A DNA stretch of 64,000 nucleotides from an uncultured bacterium (GTDB lineage Bacteria; Verrucomicrobiota; Lentisphaeria; Victivallales; UBA1829): NCBI GenBank assembly GCA_900549415.1, contig URNX01000013.1, positions 13,115 through 77,114 on the forward strand, written 5' to 3'. The notes beneath the pieces were generated by a model. It had not been told where the DNA came from. It searched no databases and was given only the letters and a program-made list of their open reading frames with translations. The position numbers were made by a program, and so were the translations under genes. This document shows, in pieces, positions 43,134 to 53,428 of the stretch (positions are counted from its first letter, which is position 1; each line of letters begins with the position of its first letter).

Positions 43134-44350
43134 TATGAGAGCCCCCGCAGGAGAAAACCGGCGAACGTGATGCGGAGAACCGCAGGTATTGTCGCGTGGT
43201 GGCTGAAATAAAGGTCATCAATGATCTGCTGTTCCGGAGATGCTGCAACGGACCAGGCGTCGGAAGCGCAGAAGACATAGTGTCGGTCGCGGGCGGAGCG
43301 GCGCACGAGAAGCCCGCGGTGGAGCAGAGCGTCCCAGATCTTCGGGTAACGGTCCATTGAAAACTTGCGTCCCCAGACGGATTCCCGGAAGTGTTTTCCG
43401 AAGAGTGCGAGAACAAGATATGGAACCAGCAGCAGAAGCGCGAGGAGGAGCAGAAGAATCCGTTCGGTCAGCGCGGTGAAATCGAGCCCGTGTAGCGTTT
43501 TCATTTTTGAGGAGACGCCGATCTCTTCCTGATCGACATAGATATCGTTTTCCACATCGATGATGCGTCCGCCGGAGACGATTTTATCCTTGAATTCCAT
43601 TTCGTATCCGACGTATGTATCGTCAAGAACAATGGTGTGTTCGAGAACGGTTCCGCGGTCGATGAGGGAATCTTCTCCGATGATAACGCCGTTGCGGAGG
43701 GTGCAGTCGCGCTCAAGACGGATATTGTCGCTGAGCATGACGGGCGGTTCAATGGAACAGTTCTGTTTGATGGAGACGTTCATTCCTGTGTAGACGCCGT
43801 TTTCCGCCGAGTACCCGGGGAGAGTGTAGGGGGCGGGAGAGGCAAGCAGGGAAAAGTTGAGGTCGAAATACTCTTTGAGTGAAGAGATGCGGCGCAGAGG
43901 ACCTGTGTAGCGCTTGAGGGAACCGCGGGAGTAGAGAAAGAGTCCGTCCGCAGAACTCTGTCCGGGGATGCAGTCTTCGAGATGAGCGAAGATTTCCGCG
44001 AGCGTTCCGGTCTGCGGGAGGATTGGACCGCGGAAGATCAGTGTTTCGCTTTCGCCGATAAATGCGGCGTTGCGTCCGGTGAGCGCCTGCACATCGGGGC
44101 AGAGGGAGGCTCCTTCGTAGCTGATCTGGAGAGGCCAGCGGTGTTCCTGCGATTCGAGACGGCGGCGGAACGCAAGATCCAGATTGTAATCGAGCACGAG
44201 CGCCCGTTCGGCTCCGAAGACAGTGCAGAGGTCGAGAAGATGTTCTGCAAGCGGTTTTCCCGCCAGGGGCATGGAACAGAGGCTCTTTTCAGGGAAGAAC
44301 TCGTCGCACCACTCGAATCCGGCGGTGTAGGGAGCTATGATGGCGTTCAT
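43133..44350 (-). CDS. Nucleotidyltransferase-like/left-handed beta-helix protein with membrane segment
   Basis: 405 aa. The N-terminal 130 residues resemble a sugar-nucleotidyltransferase fold (NAIIAPY, LAGKPLAEHLLDLC) but lack the GxGTRL signature. Residues about 185-270 have hexapeptide-type repeats (VYTGMNVSIKQNC, ERDCTLRNGVIIGEDSLID) of a left-handed beta-helix, and near 295-320 there is one long Leu-rich membrane helix, then a basic tail. This GlmU-like outline with a membrane anchor suggests an acyl- or nucleotidyl-transfer role at the membrane beside the initiating sugar transferase. Function is uncertain. Confidence 0.72.
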   Translation of the reverse strand: MNAIIAPYTAGFEWCDEFFPEKSLCSMPLAGKPLAEHLLDLCTVFGAERALVLDYNLDLAFRRRLESQEHRWPLQISYEGASLCPDVQALTGRNAAFIGESETLIFRGPILPQTGTLAEIFAHLEDCIPGQSSADGLFLYSRGSLKRYTGPLRRISSLKEYFDLNFSLLASPAPYTLPGYSAENGVYTGMNVSIKQNCSIEPPVMLSDNIRLERDCTLRNGVIIGEDSLIDRGTVLEHTIVLDDTYVGYEMEFKDKIVSGGRIIDVENDIYVDQEEIGVSSKMKTLHGLDFTALTERILLLLLALLLLVPYLVLALFGKHFRESVWGRKFSMDRYPKIWDALLHRGLLVRRSARDRHYVFCASDAWSVAASPEQQIIDDLYFSHHATIPAVLRITFAGFLLRGLS

Positions 44351-45078
44351 CAGTAGGCTCCTTTTCCGGTCAGAATGGCGGGAATGGTCAGAAAGAGAAT
44401 TTTGAGGTCTTCGCGGAAACCGCGGGCGCGGATGTACTCTTTGTCGAGCTTGACCTGTTTGGAGAACGGAATATCGCTGCGTCCGGAGATCTGCCAGAGA
44501 CAGGTGAGCCCCGGAATGACGTTGAGACGTTTGCGGTCTTCAAGCGAATAGTTCTGCACTTCCTGCGGGAGCGGGGGACGGGGACCGACAAGACTCATGT
44601 CGCCGGTCAGGACGTTGAAGAGCTGGGGGAGTTCATCCATGCTGGTCTTGCGCAGGAAATGCCCGATTCCGGTGATGCGCGGATCGTGCTTCATCTTGAA
44701 GAGCACGCCGTCCGCAGATTCATTCTGCGCGAGAAGTGCGGATTTTCTGCGTTCGGCGTCGATGTACATGCTGCGGAACTTATAGAATTTGAAGTGTCTT
44801 CCGAAGCGTCCGACGCGGATTTGCGAGAAGATGACGGGGCCGGGCGATGTGAGCTTGATTGCGATTGCGAGAATCAGCATCAGCGGAGCAAGTGCGATCA
44901 TGGCTGCGAGAGAGAGAAATATATCCAGAAGCCGTTTGATGAAATAGGACATGGCGACCGTGAAATTCCAGAACTGCATCCGGAGAACAACGGACTCTCT
45001 TTCCCCGGAACGTTTTTCGAGTTCCCGGGAAAGAGCTGTGAGCTTGAGATCGAACTGTTCTCTGGTCTTGTCCTTCAT
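44350..45078 (-). CDS. Initiating sugar-phosphate transferase (WbaP/WcaJ/PglC family)
   Basis: 242 aa. After a soluble 60-residue lead, one membrane-inserted helix follows (FIKRLLDIFLSLAAMIALAP onward), then the catalytic core with KFRSMYIDAE, RKTSMDELPQLFNVL (catalytic Asp-Glu) and SLVGPRPPLP. It transfers a sugar phosphate to undecaprenyl phosphate, the first step of the polysaccharide. It is the short form, without the four N-terminal helices of WcaJ. Start at 45078 follows CAGGA; the frame extends up to 45150, but that overlaps the Hpt gene. Confidence 0.94.
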   Translation of the reverse strand: MKDKTREQFDLKLTALSRELEKRSGERESVVLRMQFWNFTVAMSYFIKRLLDIFLSLAAMIALAPLMLILAIAIKLTSPGPVIFSQIRVGRFGRHFKFYKFRSMYIDAERRKSALLAQNESADGVLFKMKHDPRITGIGHFLRKTSMDELPQLFNVLTGDMSLVGPRPPLPQEVQNYSLEDRKRLNVIPGLTCLWQISGRSDIPFSKQVKLDKEYIRARGFREDLKILFLTIPAILTGKGAY

Positions 45079-45098
45079 AAAAAATCCTGAAACCGGCG

Positions 45099-45419
45099 TT
45101 ACCTGCAGACGGAAAATTCTTTTTCGAGTTCCGCAAAGACCGGTCTGCATCCGGCGGAATCGTTCAGCTTTGCTTTCTGTTCAAGGTCCAGCGCAAGTTC
45201 CCTGAGCCGGTTTTCCCCGACGATTGCGGCGTCTCCCTTGAGTGTATGGGCGGCGTGGGTGAGAGCGGCGAAGTCTCCTGTATTCAGGGCGTCATGGGCA
45301 GCGGAGAGGTTTTTCTGAAAGCCGCGCAGAAATTCTCCATAAACCTCTGCGAGGAGCGCCGAGTCATCGCTTGCCAGCTGCTCAATCAGATAATTTTTAA
45401 CAGACTCTTTCATATTCAT
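45099..45419 (-). CDS. Free histidine phosphotransfer (Hpt) protein
   Basis: 106 aa four-helix Hpt domain. The phosphorylated histidine is His58 in AAHTLKGDAAIVG, the standard signature. Hpt proteins shuttle phosphate between receiver domains. A hybrid kinase with a receiver (19.9-23.0 kb) and a receiver-PP2C protein (the next gene upstream, 15 bp away) are in the same run, so this can bridge them. No other domain is present. Start ATG at 45419 preceded by GGAGG. Confidence 0.92.
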   Translation of the reverse strand: MNMKESVKNYLIEQLASDDSALLAEVYGEFLRGFQKNLSAAHDALNTGDFAALTHAAHTLKGDAAIVGENRLRELALDLEQKAKLNDSAGCRPVFAELEKEFSVCR

Positions 45420-45434
45420 GGACTTATACCTCCT

Positions 45435-47348
<1,914 letters not shown>

Positions 47349-47385
47349 TCGTTGCAGACTCCGTTTTGTCGTTTTCCATGCCTGT

Positions 47386-47413
47386 AATATAGCACATTTT
47401 TTCTTAATATCAA
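47386..47413 (-). promoter_or_regulatory. Promoter of the polysaccharide locus head gene
   Basis: Minus strand: -35 TTGATA (47413-47408), a 16-bp spacer, and -10 TATATT (47391-47386), in an AT-rich block. The predicted start is near 47379, giving a leader of about 30 nt that carries GGAG before the ATG at 47348. This is the only convincing promoter I found for the 33-kb minus-strand run. The divergent region up to 47573 also serves mnmA, whose promoter I could not place. Confidence 0.75.
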
Positions 47414-47573
47414 GTATTTTAGGAAAATAAGTAGTACCTGTTATTGTTTATAATTCTTAATAATTGGGATTTCGGAAAAGAATTTTTTGCGGAAAGTGCG
47501 GAATCTGCGTTTGCAATAATCGGAAAGTGTGGCATTTTACCGTTGTAAAAAACATAACCTCAAGGTGCAAAGA

Positions 47574-48641
47574 ATGAAGATACTTGTTGGACTCAGCGGC
47601 GGAGTCGACTCCGCAGTCGCCGCACTTCTGCTGAAGCAGGCCGGACACGATGTCGCCGGGGCGACGATGGCGATCTGGAGCGGAAAGAATCCGTGGAAGG
47701 GCGGACACCGCAACGCGTGTTACGGTCCGGATGAGAAAGAGGATATCGAGAGTGCGCGTGCGGTCGCTGAGACGATCGGCATTCCGTACCATGTGTTCGA
47801 CTGTTCCTCCGAATACGAAAAAATCGTCATTGAGAACTTCAAGGATGAGTACAGCGCGGGGCGCACGCCGAATCCGTGTATCCGCTGCAACAGCCTTGTG
47901 AAATTCGGCGTTCTTCCGTTCGTGGCGAAGCGTACCGGAATTGAATTTGAAAAATTCGCGACCGGACACTATGTGCGTCTGCGCGAACAGGACGGACGCT
48001 TCCAGCTCCTGCGAGCAGTTGACCCGGCGAAGGATCAGTCGTACTTCCTGTACCGTCTGAAACAGAATCAGCTGGCAAACGTGCTTTTCCCGCTTGGCGA
48101 GCACTGCAAATCGGAAATCCGCCGGATTGCAACTGAGAACGGACTTCCGGTGAGCGACAAGCCGGACAGCCAGGATTTCTATTCGGGCGACTACCGTGAA
48201 CTTCTCCAGCGCTCGGATGAGAAAGGCGACATCATTGACGAGAACGGCAAGGTTGTCGGTTCGCACAGCGGCTTCTGGAATTACACGATCGGACAGCGCC
48301 GCGGTCTCGGCGTGGCGGCGAAGCATCCGCTCTACGTGGTGCGCGTCGACCCCGAAAAGAACATCGTCTACGTTGGCCCGGAAGAGATGCTGAAGAAGAC
48401 GAAAATCCGCGTCACCGACCTCAACTGGAGCGGCATTCCGTCGCTGGATGCGCCGCGCGACGTGCGGATCAAGGTTCGTTCGATGGGCGTCGGCACGGCA
48501 GGTTCGATCACACCGAATGCGGACGGTTCTGTTGCGGTGACGTTCTACGAGGAACAGAAATCACCCACGCCGGGGCAGTCGGCGGTGTTCTACGACGGCG
48601 ATCTCATGCTCGGCGGCGGACTGATCGAGGATGTGGACTGA
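47574..48641 (+). CDS. mnmA: tRNA-specific 2-thiouridylase
   Basis: 355 aa. PP-loop GLSGGVDSAVA at residues 7-17 binds ATP. The first catalytic cysteine region is NPCIRCNSLVKFG with Cys102 and Cys105. The second catalytic region reads DSQDFYSGDY, with Tyr where the usual second Cys stands. It adds the s2 group to U34 of tRNA-Lys/Glu/Gln. The CxxC and missing Cys suggest a variant mechanism, possibly an Fe-S cluster. The start at 47574 follows AAGGTG; an in-frame ATG at 47529 has no ribosome site. Its stop overlaps the hydE start by 1 nt. Confidence 0.93.
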   Translation: MKILVGLSGGVDSAVAALLLKQAGHDVAGATMAIWSGKNPWKGGHRNACYGPDEKEDIESARAVAETIGIPYHVFDCSSEYEKIVIENFKDEYSAGRTPNPCIRCNSLVKFGVLPFVAKRTGIEFEKFATGHYVRLREQDGRFQLLRAVDPAKDQSYFLYRLKQNQLANVLFPLGEHCKSEIRRIATENGLPVSDKPDSQDFYSGDYRELLQRSDEKGDIIDENGKVVGSHSGFWNYTIGQRRGLGVAAKHPLYVVRVDPEKNIVYVGPEEMLKKTKIRVTDLNWSGIPSLDAPRDVRIKVRSMGVGTAGSITPNADGSVAVTFYEEQKSPTPGQSAVFYDGDLMLGGGLIEDVD

Positions 48642-49708
48642 TGACGGATGCGGAGCTGAAACATTTTCTTGACTTGACGGATCCGGAGGAACAGGCCGCC
48701 TTGTTCCGTTCCGCCTACGAAGTGAAGTTGCGGTATATCGGCCCGCGGGTGAGTCTGCGCGGTCTTGTGGAGATCAGCAACATCTGCCGCAAGAACTGTT
48801 TCTACTGCGGAATCCGCGCGGGAAATGCAAATCTCAAGCGGTACCGGATTTCCAAAGAGGAGATTGTCAGTTCCGCGCTCTGGGCATATGACCACCATTA
48901 CGGTTCCGTGGTTCTGCAGTCCGGCGAAGTCGTTTCGGATGAATTCACGGAATTCGTCGAATCCTGCGTCCGCGGGATTATGGAGCGGACGGACGGACAA
49001 GTCGGGCTGACGCTCTGCTGCGGCGAGCAGGAGCCGGCGGTTTACGAGCGCTGGCGCAAGGCAGGCGCGCATCGCTACCTGCTGCGGATTGAGGCGTCGG
49101 ATCCGGAACTTTATCACCAGCTTCATCCGAATGACCGGACGCATGATTTCGAGACGCGCAAGCAGTGTCTCCGCTCGCTGCGCGCATTGGATTACCAGGT
49201 TGGTTCCGGAGTCATGATCGGGCTTCCGGGACAGACGACGGATCACCTGGTGCGGGATCTGCGCTTTTTCGAGGAATTCGATCTGGACATGATCGGCATG
49301 GGTCCTTACATCCCGCATGCCGACACGCCGCTTGGAAAGGGAATCGCATTCACGTCGGAGTATATGCGCGGACATCTGGAAAAAGGTTTGCGCATGATCG
49401 CCTGCACGCGTCTGCTGTTGAAAGACGTGAATATCGCATCGACGACGGCACTTCAGGCTCTTTCGGACGACGGGCGCGAGCGCGGGCTGCTTGCCGGGGC
49501 GAACGTGATTATGCCGAACGTTACGGATACTTCATACCGCCGCGGCTACCAGCTCTATGCGAACAAGCCGAGTCTGGATGAGAATTCGCAGCAGTCGTGC
49601 GACGGGCTGGCCCGGCGGATCGCGTCGATCGGCGAGGAGATTCTGTGGGATCAGCACGGGGATTCGCACCATTATTTTGAACGGACGGCACAAAAATCCG
49701 GTAAATAG
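48641..49708 (+). CDS. hydE: Radical SAM protein HydE ([FeFe]-hydrogenase maturation type)
   Basis: 355 aa. The cluster motif is CRKNCFYCGIR (Cys49, Cys53, Cys56), the HydE/BioB-like CX3CX2C. Further HydE-like segments are LTLCCGEQE, LRIEASDPELYHQLHP and GSGVMIGLPGQT. HydE makes part of the dithiomethylamine-bearing 2Fe subcluster of the H-cluster. HydF, HydG and hydrogenase genes are not in this window. The translational coupling to mnmA (TGATG) is unusual. PylB or a related radical SAM enzyme is the alternative, but the motif form favours HydE. Confidence 0.88.
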   Translation: MTDAELKHFLDLTDPEEQAALFRSAYEVKLRYIGPRVSLRGLVEISNICRKNCFYCGIRAGNANLKRYRISKEEIVSSALWAYDHHYGSVVLQSGEVVSDEFTEFVESCVRGIMERTDGQVGLTLCCGEQEPAVYERWRKAGAHRYLLRIEASDPELYHQLHPNDRTHDFETRKQCLRSLRALDYQVGSGVMIGLPGQTTDHLVRDLRFFEEFDLDMIGMGPYIPHADTPLGKGIAFTSEYMRGHLEKGLRMIACTRLLLKDVNIASTTALQALSDDGRERGLLAGANVIMPNVTDTSYRRGYQLYANKPSLDENSQQSCDGLARRIASIGEEILWDQHGDSHHYFERTAQKSGK

Positions 49709-49721
49709 CACAAAACTCCGC

Positions 49722-49749
49722 TTGCACAAGCGTTTTCCGGCTGTAGTTT
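49722..49749 (+). promoter_or_regulatory. Candidate promoter of the GH36 operon with overlapping palindrome
   Basis: -35-like TTGCAC (49722-49727), a 16-bp spacer, and -10-like TAGTTT (49744-49749). A 6-2-6 palindrome, CGCTTG-CA-CAAGCG (about 49719-49732), covers the -35 and resembles a LacI-family operator. The block upstream (AAATAGCA, A-run, TCC) matches that of the GH4 gene promoter. Confidence 0.5.
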
Positions 49750-49784
49750 ACTGTAATGCTTGAAACAAAACAAGGATTCATATC

Positions 49785-51551
49785 ATGAACATTCAGACAT
49801 CCGTCGGAGAGATTGCGGTAACCGGAGAGTTCGGTTCCGCATGGAATCTTACACATTCGGGAACCGAGCTTGAGCCGGGTCTTGAGCTTGTGCACCTGCA
49901 TTTGGAAACGGAAGGGGAACTTCCGCCTCCGCAGATCAGACTTCTGTGGTACATCCCGCAGGTCGATATTCAGACCCGCTGGGCGCCGATGGTCAATTTC
50001 AACCGCTATCTTCCGCCGAACTGGGGATGCGAAACGAAGTCGAATCTCGCATCCTCCGCGCCGGTCATGGCGTTTCTGAATCAGAAGGGACAGAACCGCT
50101 TCACCGTGGCGATTTCCGAGGCGATCCGCGAGGTGAAGATTTACGGCGGAATCCACGAGGAACGCTGCGAAGTGGAATGCCGTGTGGAGCTCTTCACTGC
50201 TCCCGAAGCTCCGCTCCATTCGTATGACGTCACCCTGCGTTTTGACACACGCGGAATTTTCTATGCAGACGCCATCCGCGCAGTGACTGACTGGTTCGCC
50301 GCGATGCCCGCATACAAGCCGTCACCTGCGCCCGCCGCCGCATTCGAGCCGATTTATTCTTCCTGGTACAGCTATCATCAGGAGGTTTTCGACAAGGAGC
50401 TGGAGGCGGAATGCGCGCTTGCGAAAGAGTACGGCATGAAGGGAATCATCGTCGACGACGGCTGGCAGACAGACGACAACAAGCGCGGTTACGCGTTCTG
50501 CGGCGACTGGGAGATTTCCAAACGCCGTTTCCCCGATATGCCCGCCCATGTTGCGAAAATCCACGAACTCGGTATGAAATACGTCGTCTGGTTCTCTGTT
50601 CCGTTTGTCGGAGTGCACAGCAGGGCGTATGAGCATTTCAAGGGAAAATACCTCTATGAAAGGAAAGGGCTGAACACGGCGGTTCTCGACCCGCGCTTCC
50701 CGGAAGTCCGCGAGTATCTGATCAACATCTATGAAAACGCCATGCGTGAATGGGGAATCGACGGCTTCAAGCTGGACTTCATCGATACGATACGTTTTGA
50801 CGGCGAAGACCCGGCGGTTGCGGAGAACTATGCGGGACGCGACATCAAGTGCCTGCCCGAGGCTGTCGACCTTCTGCTTTCCGAAACGATGCGCCGTCTG
50901 CGCGCAATCAACCCGGATGTTCTGATTGAGTTCCGCCAGAGCTATATCGGCCCTGCGATCCGCAAGTACGGGAATATGTTCCGTGCGGCGGACTGCCCGG
51001 CGGACGTGCTTTCGAACCGTGTGCGCACGCTTGATCTGCGCCTGACGACGGGAACGACCGCAGTTCATTCGGACATGCTCGAATGGAACAGCGCGGATTC
51101 GGCGGAAGTTGCGGCGCTTCAGCTGTTGAATGTCCTGTTCTGCGTTCCGCAGATTTCCGTGAAACTGGAGGTGATTCCGGAGGAACACCGCCGGATGCTC
51201 CGTTTCTGGCTGAACTTCTGTATCGAACACCGCGATGTTCTGCTGCATGGATACCTGAAGCCGTATCATCCGGAGCTGAACTATCCGATCGTCTCGTCGG
51301 AAACGGCGAAGGAGAAGGTGATTGCGGTCTACAACTACGGACAGATTGTGAAAGTCGCGTGCGATGCGGGCAAACCGTGCCACATCGTCAATGCGACGGA
51401 GCGTTCGGAGCTTTATCTGGACCTCGCGGCGGCTCCGGCGTCGGTCGAAGCGTTTGACGCGCTGGGACGTCCCGCTCCCGTGGGCGAACTCAAGGCCGGC
51501 TGCGCGAAGGTCGCAATCCCGCGCGCAGGTCTGCTGTCTCTGAAGTTCTGA
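49785..51551 (+). CDS. GH36-type alpha-galactosidase
   Basis: 588 aa. A beta-sandwich N-terminal domain precedes a TIM barrel with IIVDDGWQTDDN, the nucleophile in DGFKLDFID (Asp331) and a likely acid/base Asp in AADCPADVLSNR (Asp403), then a C-terminal beta domain. It removes terminal alpha-galactose. No signal peptide, so intracellular, acting on imported oligosaccharides. The ribosome site AAGGA lies 9 nt before the ATG. First gene of a GH36-AraC-AraC operon, so the regulators probably act on it. Confidence 0.9.
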   Translation: MNIQTSVGEIAVTGEFGSAWNLTHSGTELEPGLELVHLHLETEGELPPPQIRLLWYIPQVDIQTRWAPMVNFNRYLPPNWGCETKSNLASSAPVMAFLNQKGQNRFTVAISEAIREVKIYGGIHEERCEVECRVELFTAPEAPLHSYDVTLRFDTRGIFYADAIRAVTDWFAAMPAYKPSPAPAAAFEPIYSSWYSYHQEVFDKELEAECALAKEYGMKGIIVDDGWQTDDNKRGYAFCGDWEISKRRFPDMPAHVAKIHELGMKYVVWFSVPFVGVHSRAYEHFKGKYLYERKGLNTAVLDPRFPEVREYLINIYENAMREWGIDGFKLDFIDTIRFDGEDPAVAENYAGRDIKCLPEAVDLLLSETMRRLRAINPDVLIEFRQSYIGPAIRKYGNMFRAADCPADVLSNRVRTLDLRLTTGTTAVHSDMLEWNSADSAEVAALQLLNVLFCVPQISVKLEVIPEEHRRMLRFWLNFCIEHRDVLLHGYLKPYHPELNYPIVSSETAKEKVIAVYNYGQIVKVACDAGKPCHIVNATERSELYLDLAAAPASVEAFDALGRPAPVGELKAGCAKVAIPRAGLLSLKF

Positions 51552-51559
51552 GGAGCGCG

Positions 51560-52399
51560 ATGAACTGGAACGGCTTTACGGTTCTCAGCTCCCTGCATCG
51601 TCCGGAACTGAATCAGTTTCCGAACATTGCATTGCCGTTCTACGTGCGTTCGACGGGACATTTCCGCCGGGCGCACGGCAGTCTTGAGGCGGTTCCGCCA
51701 GGGGAAAAACCGTTTGTCCAGTTCTACTGGTGCATTGCAGGAGAAGGCGAGATGGAGTGTGCTCCAGGCTCGTCTCCCTGCAGAATCCGCAAGGGTGATT
51801 TTTTTTACCGCCTTCCGTTTGAACAGCATTTTTTCCGCTCAACGTCTCCTGACTGGGAGTACCGCTGGGTTGCGTTTGACGGACCGGGCGCGGCAGACTT
51901 CATGCGTTCGTACAGTTATCCTGCGGTTCCGTTCCCTGCGGGGGAGTGTCCGCTTGAACTTTTTCAGGAGATTGACGCCTGGCTGCAGGAACTGACTCCT
52001 TACAGCTGGCGCAAGATGGTTGCCCTGGTTTCGGATATTCTTGCCGCGGCGGGGGGAACGAACCGTGAAGAAACTCTGGAGAATCACCAGCTTCAGGAAT
52101 CAATCCGTATCTGCCGCGCGAATTTTCCGAATCCGAATCTGAACATCAACGCCCTTTCGGAGCGTGTGGGCGTGTCGCGGACAACGCTGCTGCGTCTGTT
52201 CCGCCGCAAAATGAATATGACCCCGTCGGATTACCTGCTTCAGCTCCGTGTGCAGCGGGCGGTTTCGCTGCTGCGTGAGACGCGTTATCCGCTGCACCGC
52301 ATCGCGGAACTTTCAGGATGGAACGACGTCAATTATTTCTGCCGCATCATCAAGCGTGTGACGGGGCGCACGCCGGGCGAGATCCGTTCAACCGAGTGA
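51560..52399 (+). CDS. AraC-family transcriptional regulator
   Basis: 279 aa. An N-terminal cupin-like sensing domain (about 1-150; FYWCIAGEGEMEC) and a C-terminal two-helix-turn-helix domain (about 180-279; INALSERVGVSRTTLLRLFRRK and IAELSGWNDVNYFCRIIKR). Such proteins usually activate linked sugar-use genes on binding a sugar. It lies 8 bp after the GH36 gene and 6 bp before a second AraC gene. Confidence 0.93.
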   Translation: MNWNGFTVLSSLHRPELNQFPNIALPFYVRSTGHFRRAHGSLEAVPPGEKPFVQFYWCIAGEGEMECAPGSSPCRIRKGDFFYRLPFEQHFFRSTSPDWEYRWVAFDGPGAADFMRSYSYPAVPFPAGECPLELFQEIDAWLQELTPYSWRKMVALVSDILAAAGGTNREETLENHQLQESIRICRANFPNPNLNINALSERVGVSRTTLLRLFRRKMNMTPSDYLLQLRVQRAVSLLRETRYPLHRIAELSGWNDVNYFCRIIKRVTGRTPGEIRSTE

Positions 52400-52405
52400 C
52401 CCGCG

Positions 52406-53293
52406 ATGAAAAAGAGTTCTGAACCGACTTTCGACGAGATGTATCCGAGCGAAGTGACGCGCAAGGGAATCCGTTTCCACATGGCCAGCGCGATCTGGGA
52501 TTACGGGCGACGCAACATGCTTCCTCTGTGGACGGAATTCGTGCATTGCCCGATTATTCTTCCCGCCGGTTACCAGTTTTCCCAGACGGCCGTCCCGAAC
52601 ACGGAATTTGAATACATTCTGGAGGGACAGACGGTGATTGAACAGGACGGAGTGCGCACAACTCTCAAGCCGCATGATCTCTGGATTCTTCCTGCGGGAA
52701 CGGCGCAGAATCTGACGGTTCGCGAGAGCTGCCGCAAGATTACAGCCGGAATCAGCGGACAGCTCGTGCATTCTCTGCTTTCCGGAATGGGAATTTTTGC
52801 CAGACCGGTGATCCGTATCGGAAACGATGAGCGTCTGCTGTCTGTGTTCCGGGAGCTTTATCAGCTTTTGCGTGAAAAATCGGAGGAAACCGTTCCGCAC
52901 ATTTCGGGTTTGACGCTGGAGCTGGTGATGGAAATCGGACGCGCGGCGAAGACGGCGCCGAGTCCCCGTCTCGCGGAGGCGATTCATATTCTAGAACGCG
53001 GCATTGCCGATGAAATCCGTCTTGACGATGTGGCTGCGCGGCTTCATATTTCCACGGATTTTCTGAACCGCCTTTTCCGGCAGGAGCTCGGGATTACGCC
53101 GAAGCGTTATCTGATTGAGCAGCGGATGCATCTGGCTTCCTCCCTGCTGACCAATTCGGATTTTTCGGTTCAGGAAATATCTCTGCGCTGCGGCTATCGG
53201 AACCAGTTTGCATTTTCCCGCGAATTCCGTAAAAAATACGGACTTTCGCCGTTGCAGTTCCGTAAAAATGCTCGAAAATTGAAAAAGATATAA
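52406..53293 (+). CDS. AraC-family transcriptional regulator (second of a tandem pair)
   Basis: 295 aa. N-terminal sensing part with YILEGQTVIEQDGVR cupin strands, and a C-terminal HTH pair (DDVAARLHISTDFLNRLFRQ; CGYRNQFAFSREFRKKYG). The N-terminal domain is different from that of its neighbour, so the two may respond to different ligands. It lies just ahead of the promoter of the next operon (pseudopilin-GH-CBM-GH29), making that operon a candidate target. Confidence 0.92.
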   Translation: MKKSSEPTFDEMYPSEVTRKGIRFHMASAIWDYGRRNMLPLWTEFVHCPIILPAGYQFSQTAVPNTEFEYILEGQTVIEQDGVRTTLKPHDLWILPAGTAQNLTVRESCRKITAGISGQLVHSLLSGMGIFARPVIRIGNDERLLSVFRELYQLLREKSEETVPHISGLTLELVMEIGRAAKTAPSPRLAEAIHILERGIADEIRLDDVAARLHISTDFLNRLFRQELGITPKRYLIEQRMHLASSLLTNSDFSVQEISLRCGYRNQFAFSREFRKKYGLSPLQFRKNARKLKKI

Positions 53294-53332
53294 ATCTTCA
53301 GTTTCAGGCAATAAATTTCGTTCTTCCCCCTC

Positions 53333-53361
53333 TTGTTAAAAACGCAGTTTTGCAGTATAAT
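53333..53361 (+). promoter_or_regulatory. Sigma-70-like promoter of the pseudopilin-glycosidase operon
   Basis: -35 TTGTTA (53333-53338), exactly 17 bp, and -10 TATAAT (53356-53361). The start is predicted near 53368, so translation must begin after it; this excludes upstream in-frame ATG codons. Best promoter match in the window. Confidence 0.85.
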
Positions 53362-53428
53362 TAACAGCATGGGAAGCTTGGGCTGGCTTTCCGGAAAAAA
53401 TGAAACAGAAATGAAAGGGTTTTATGCT

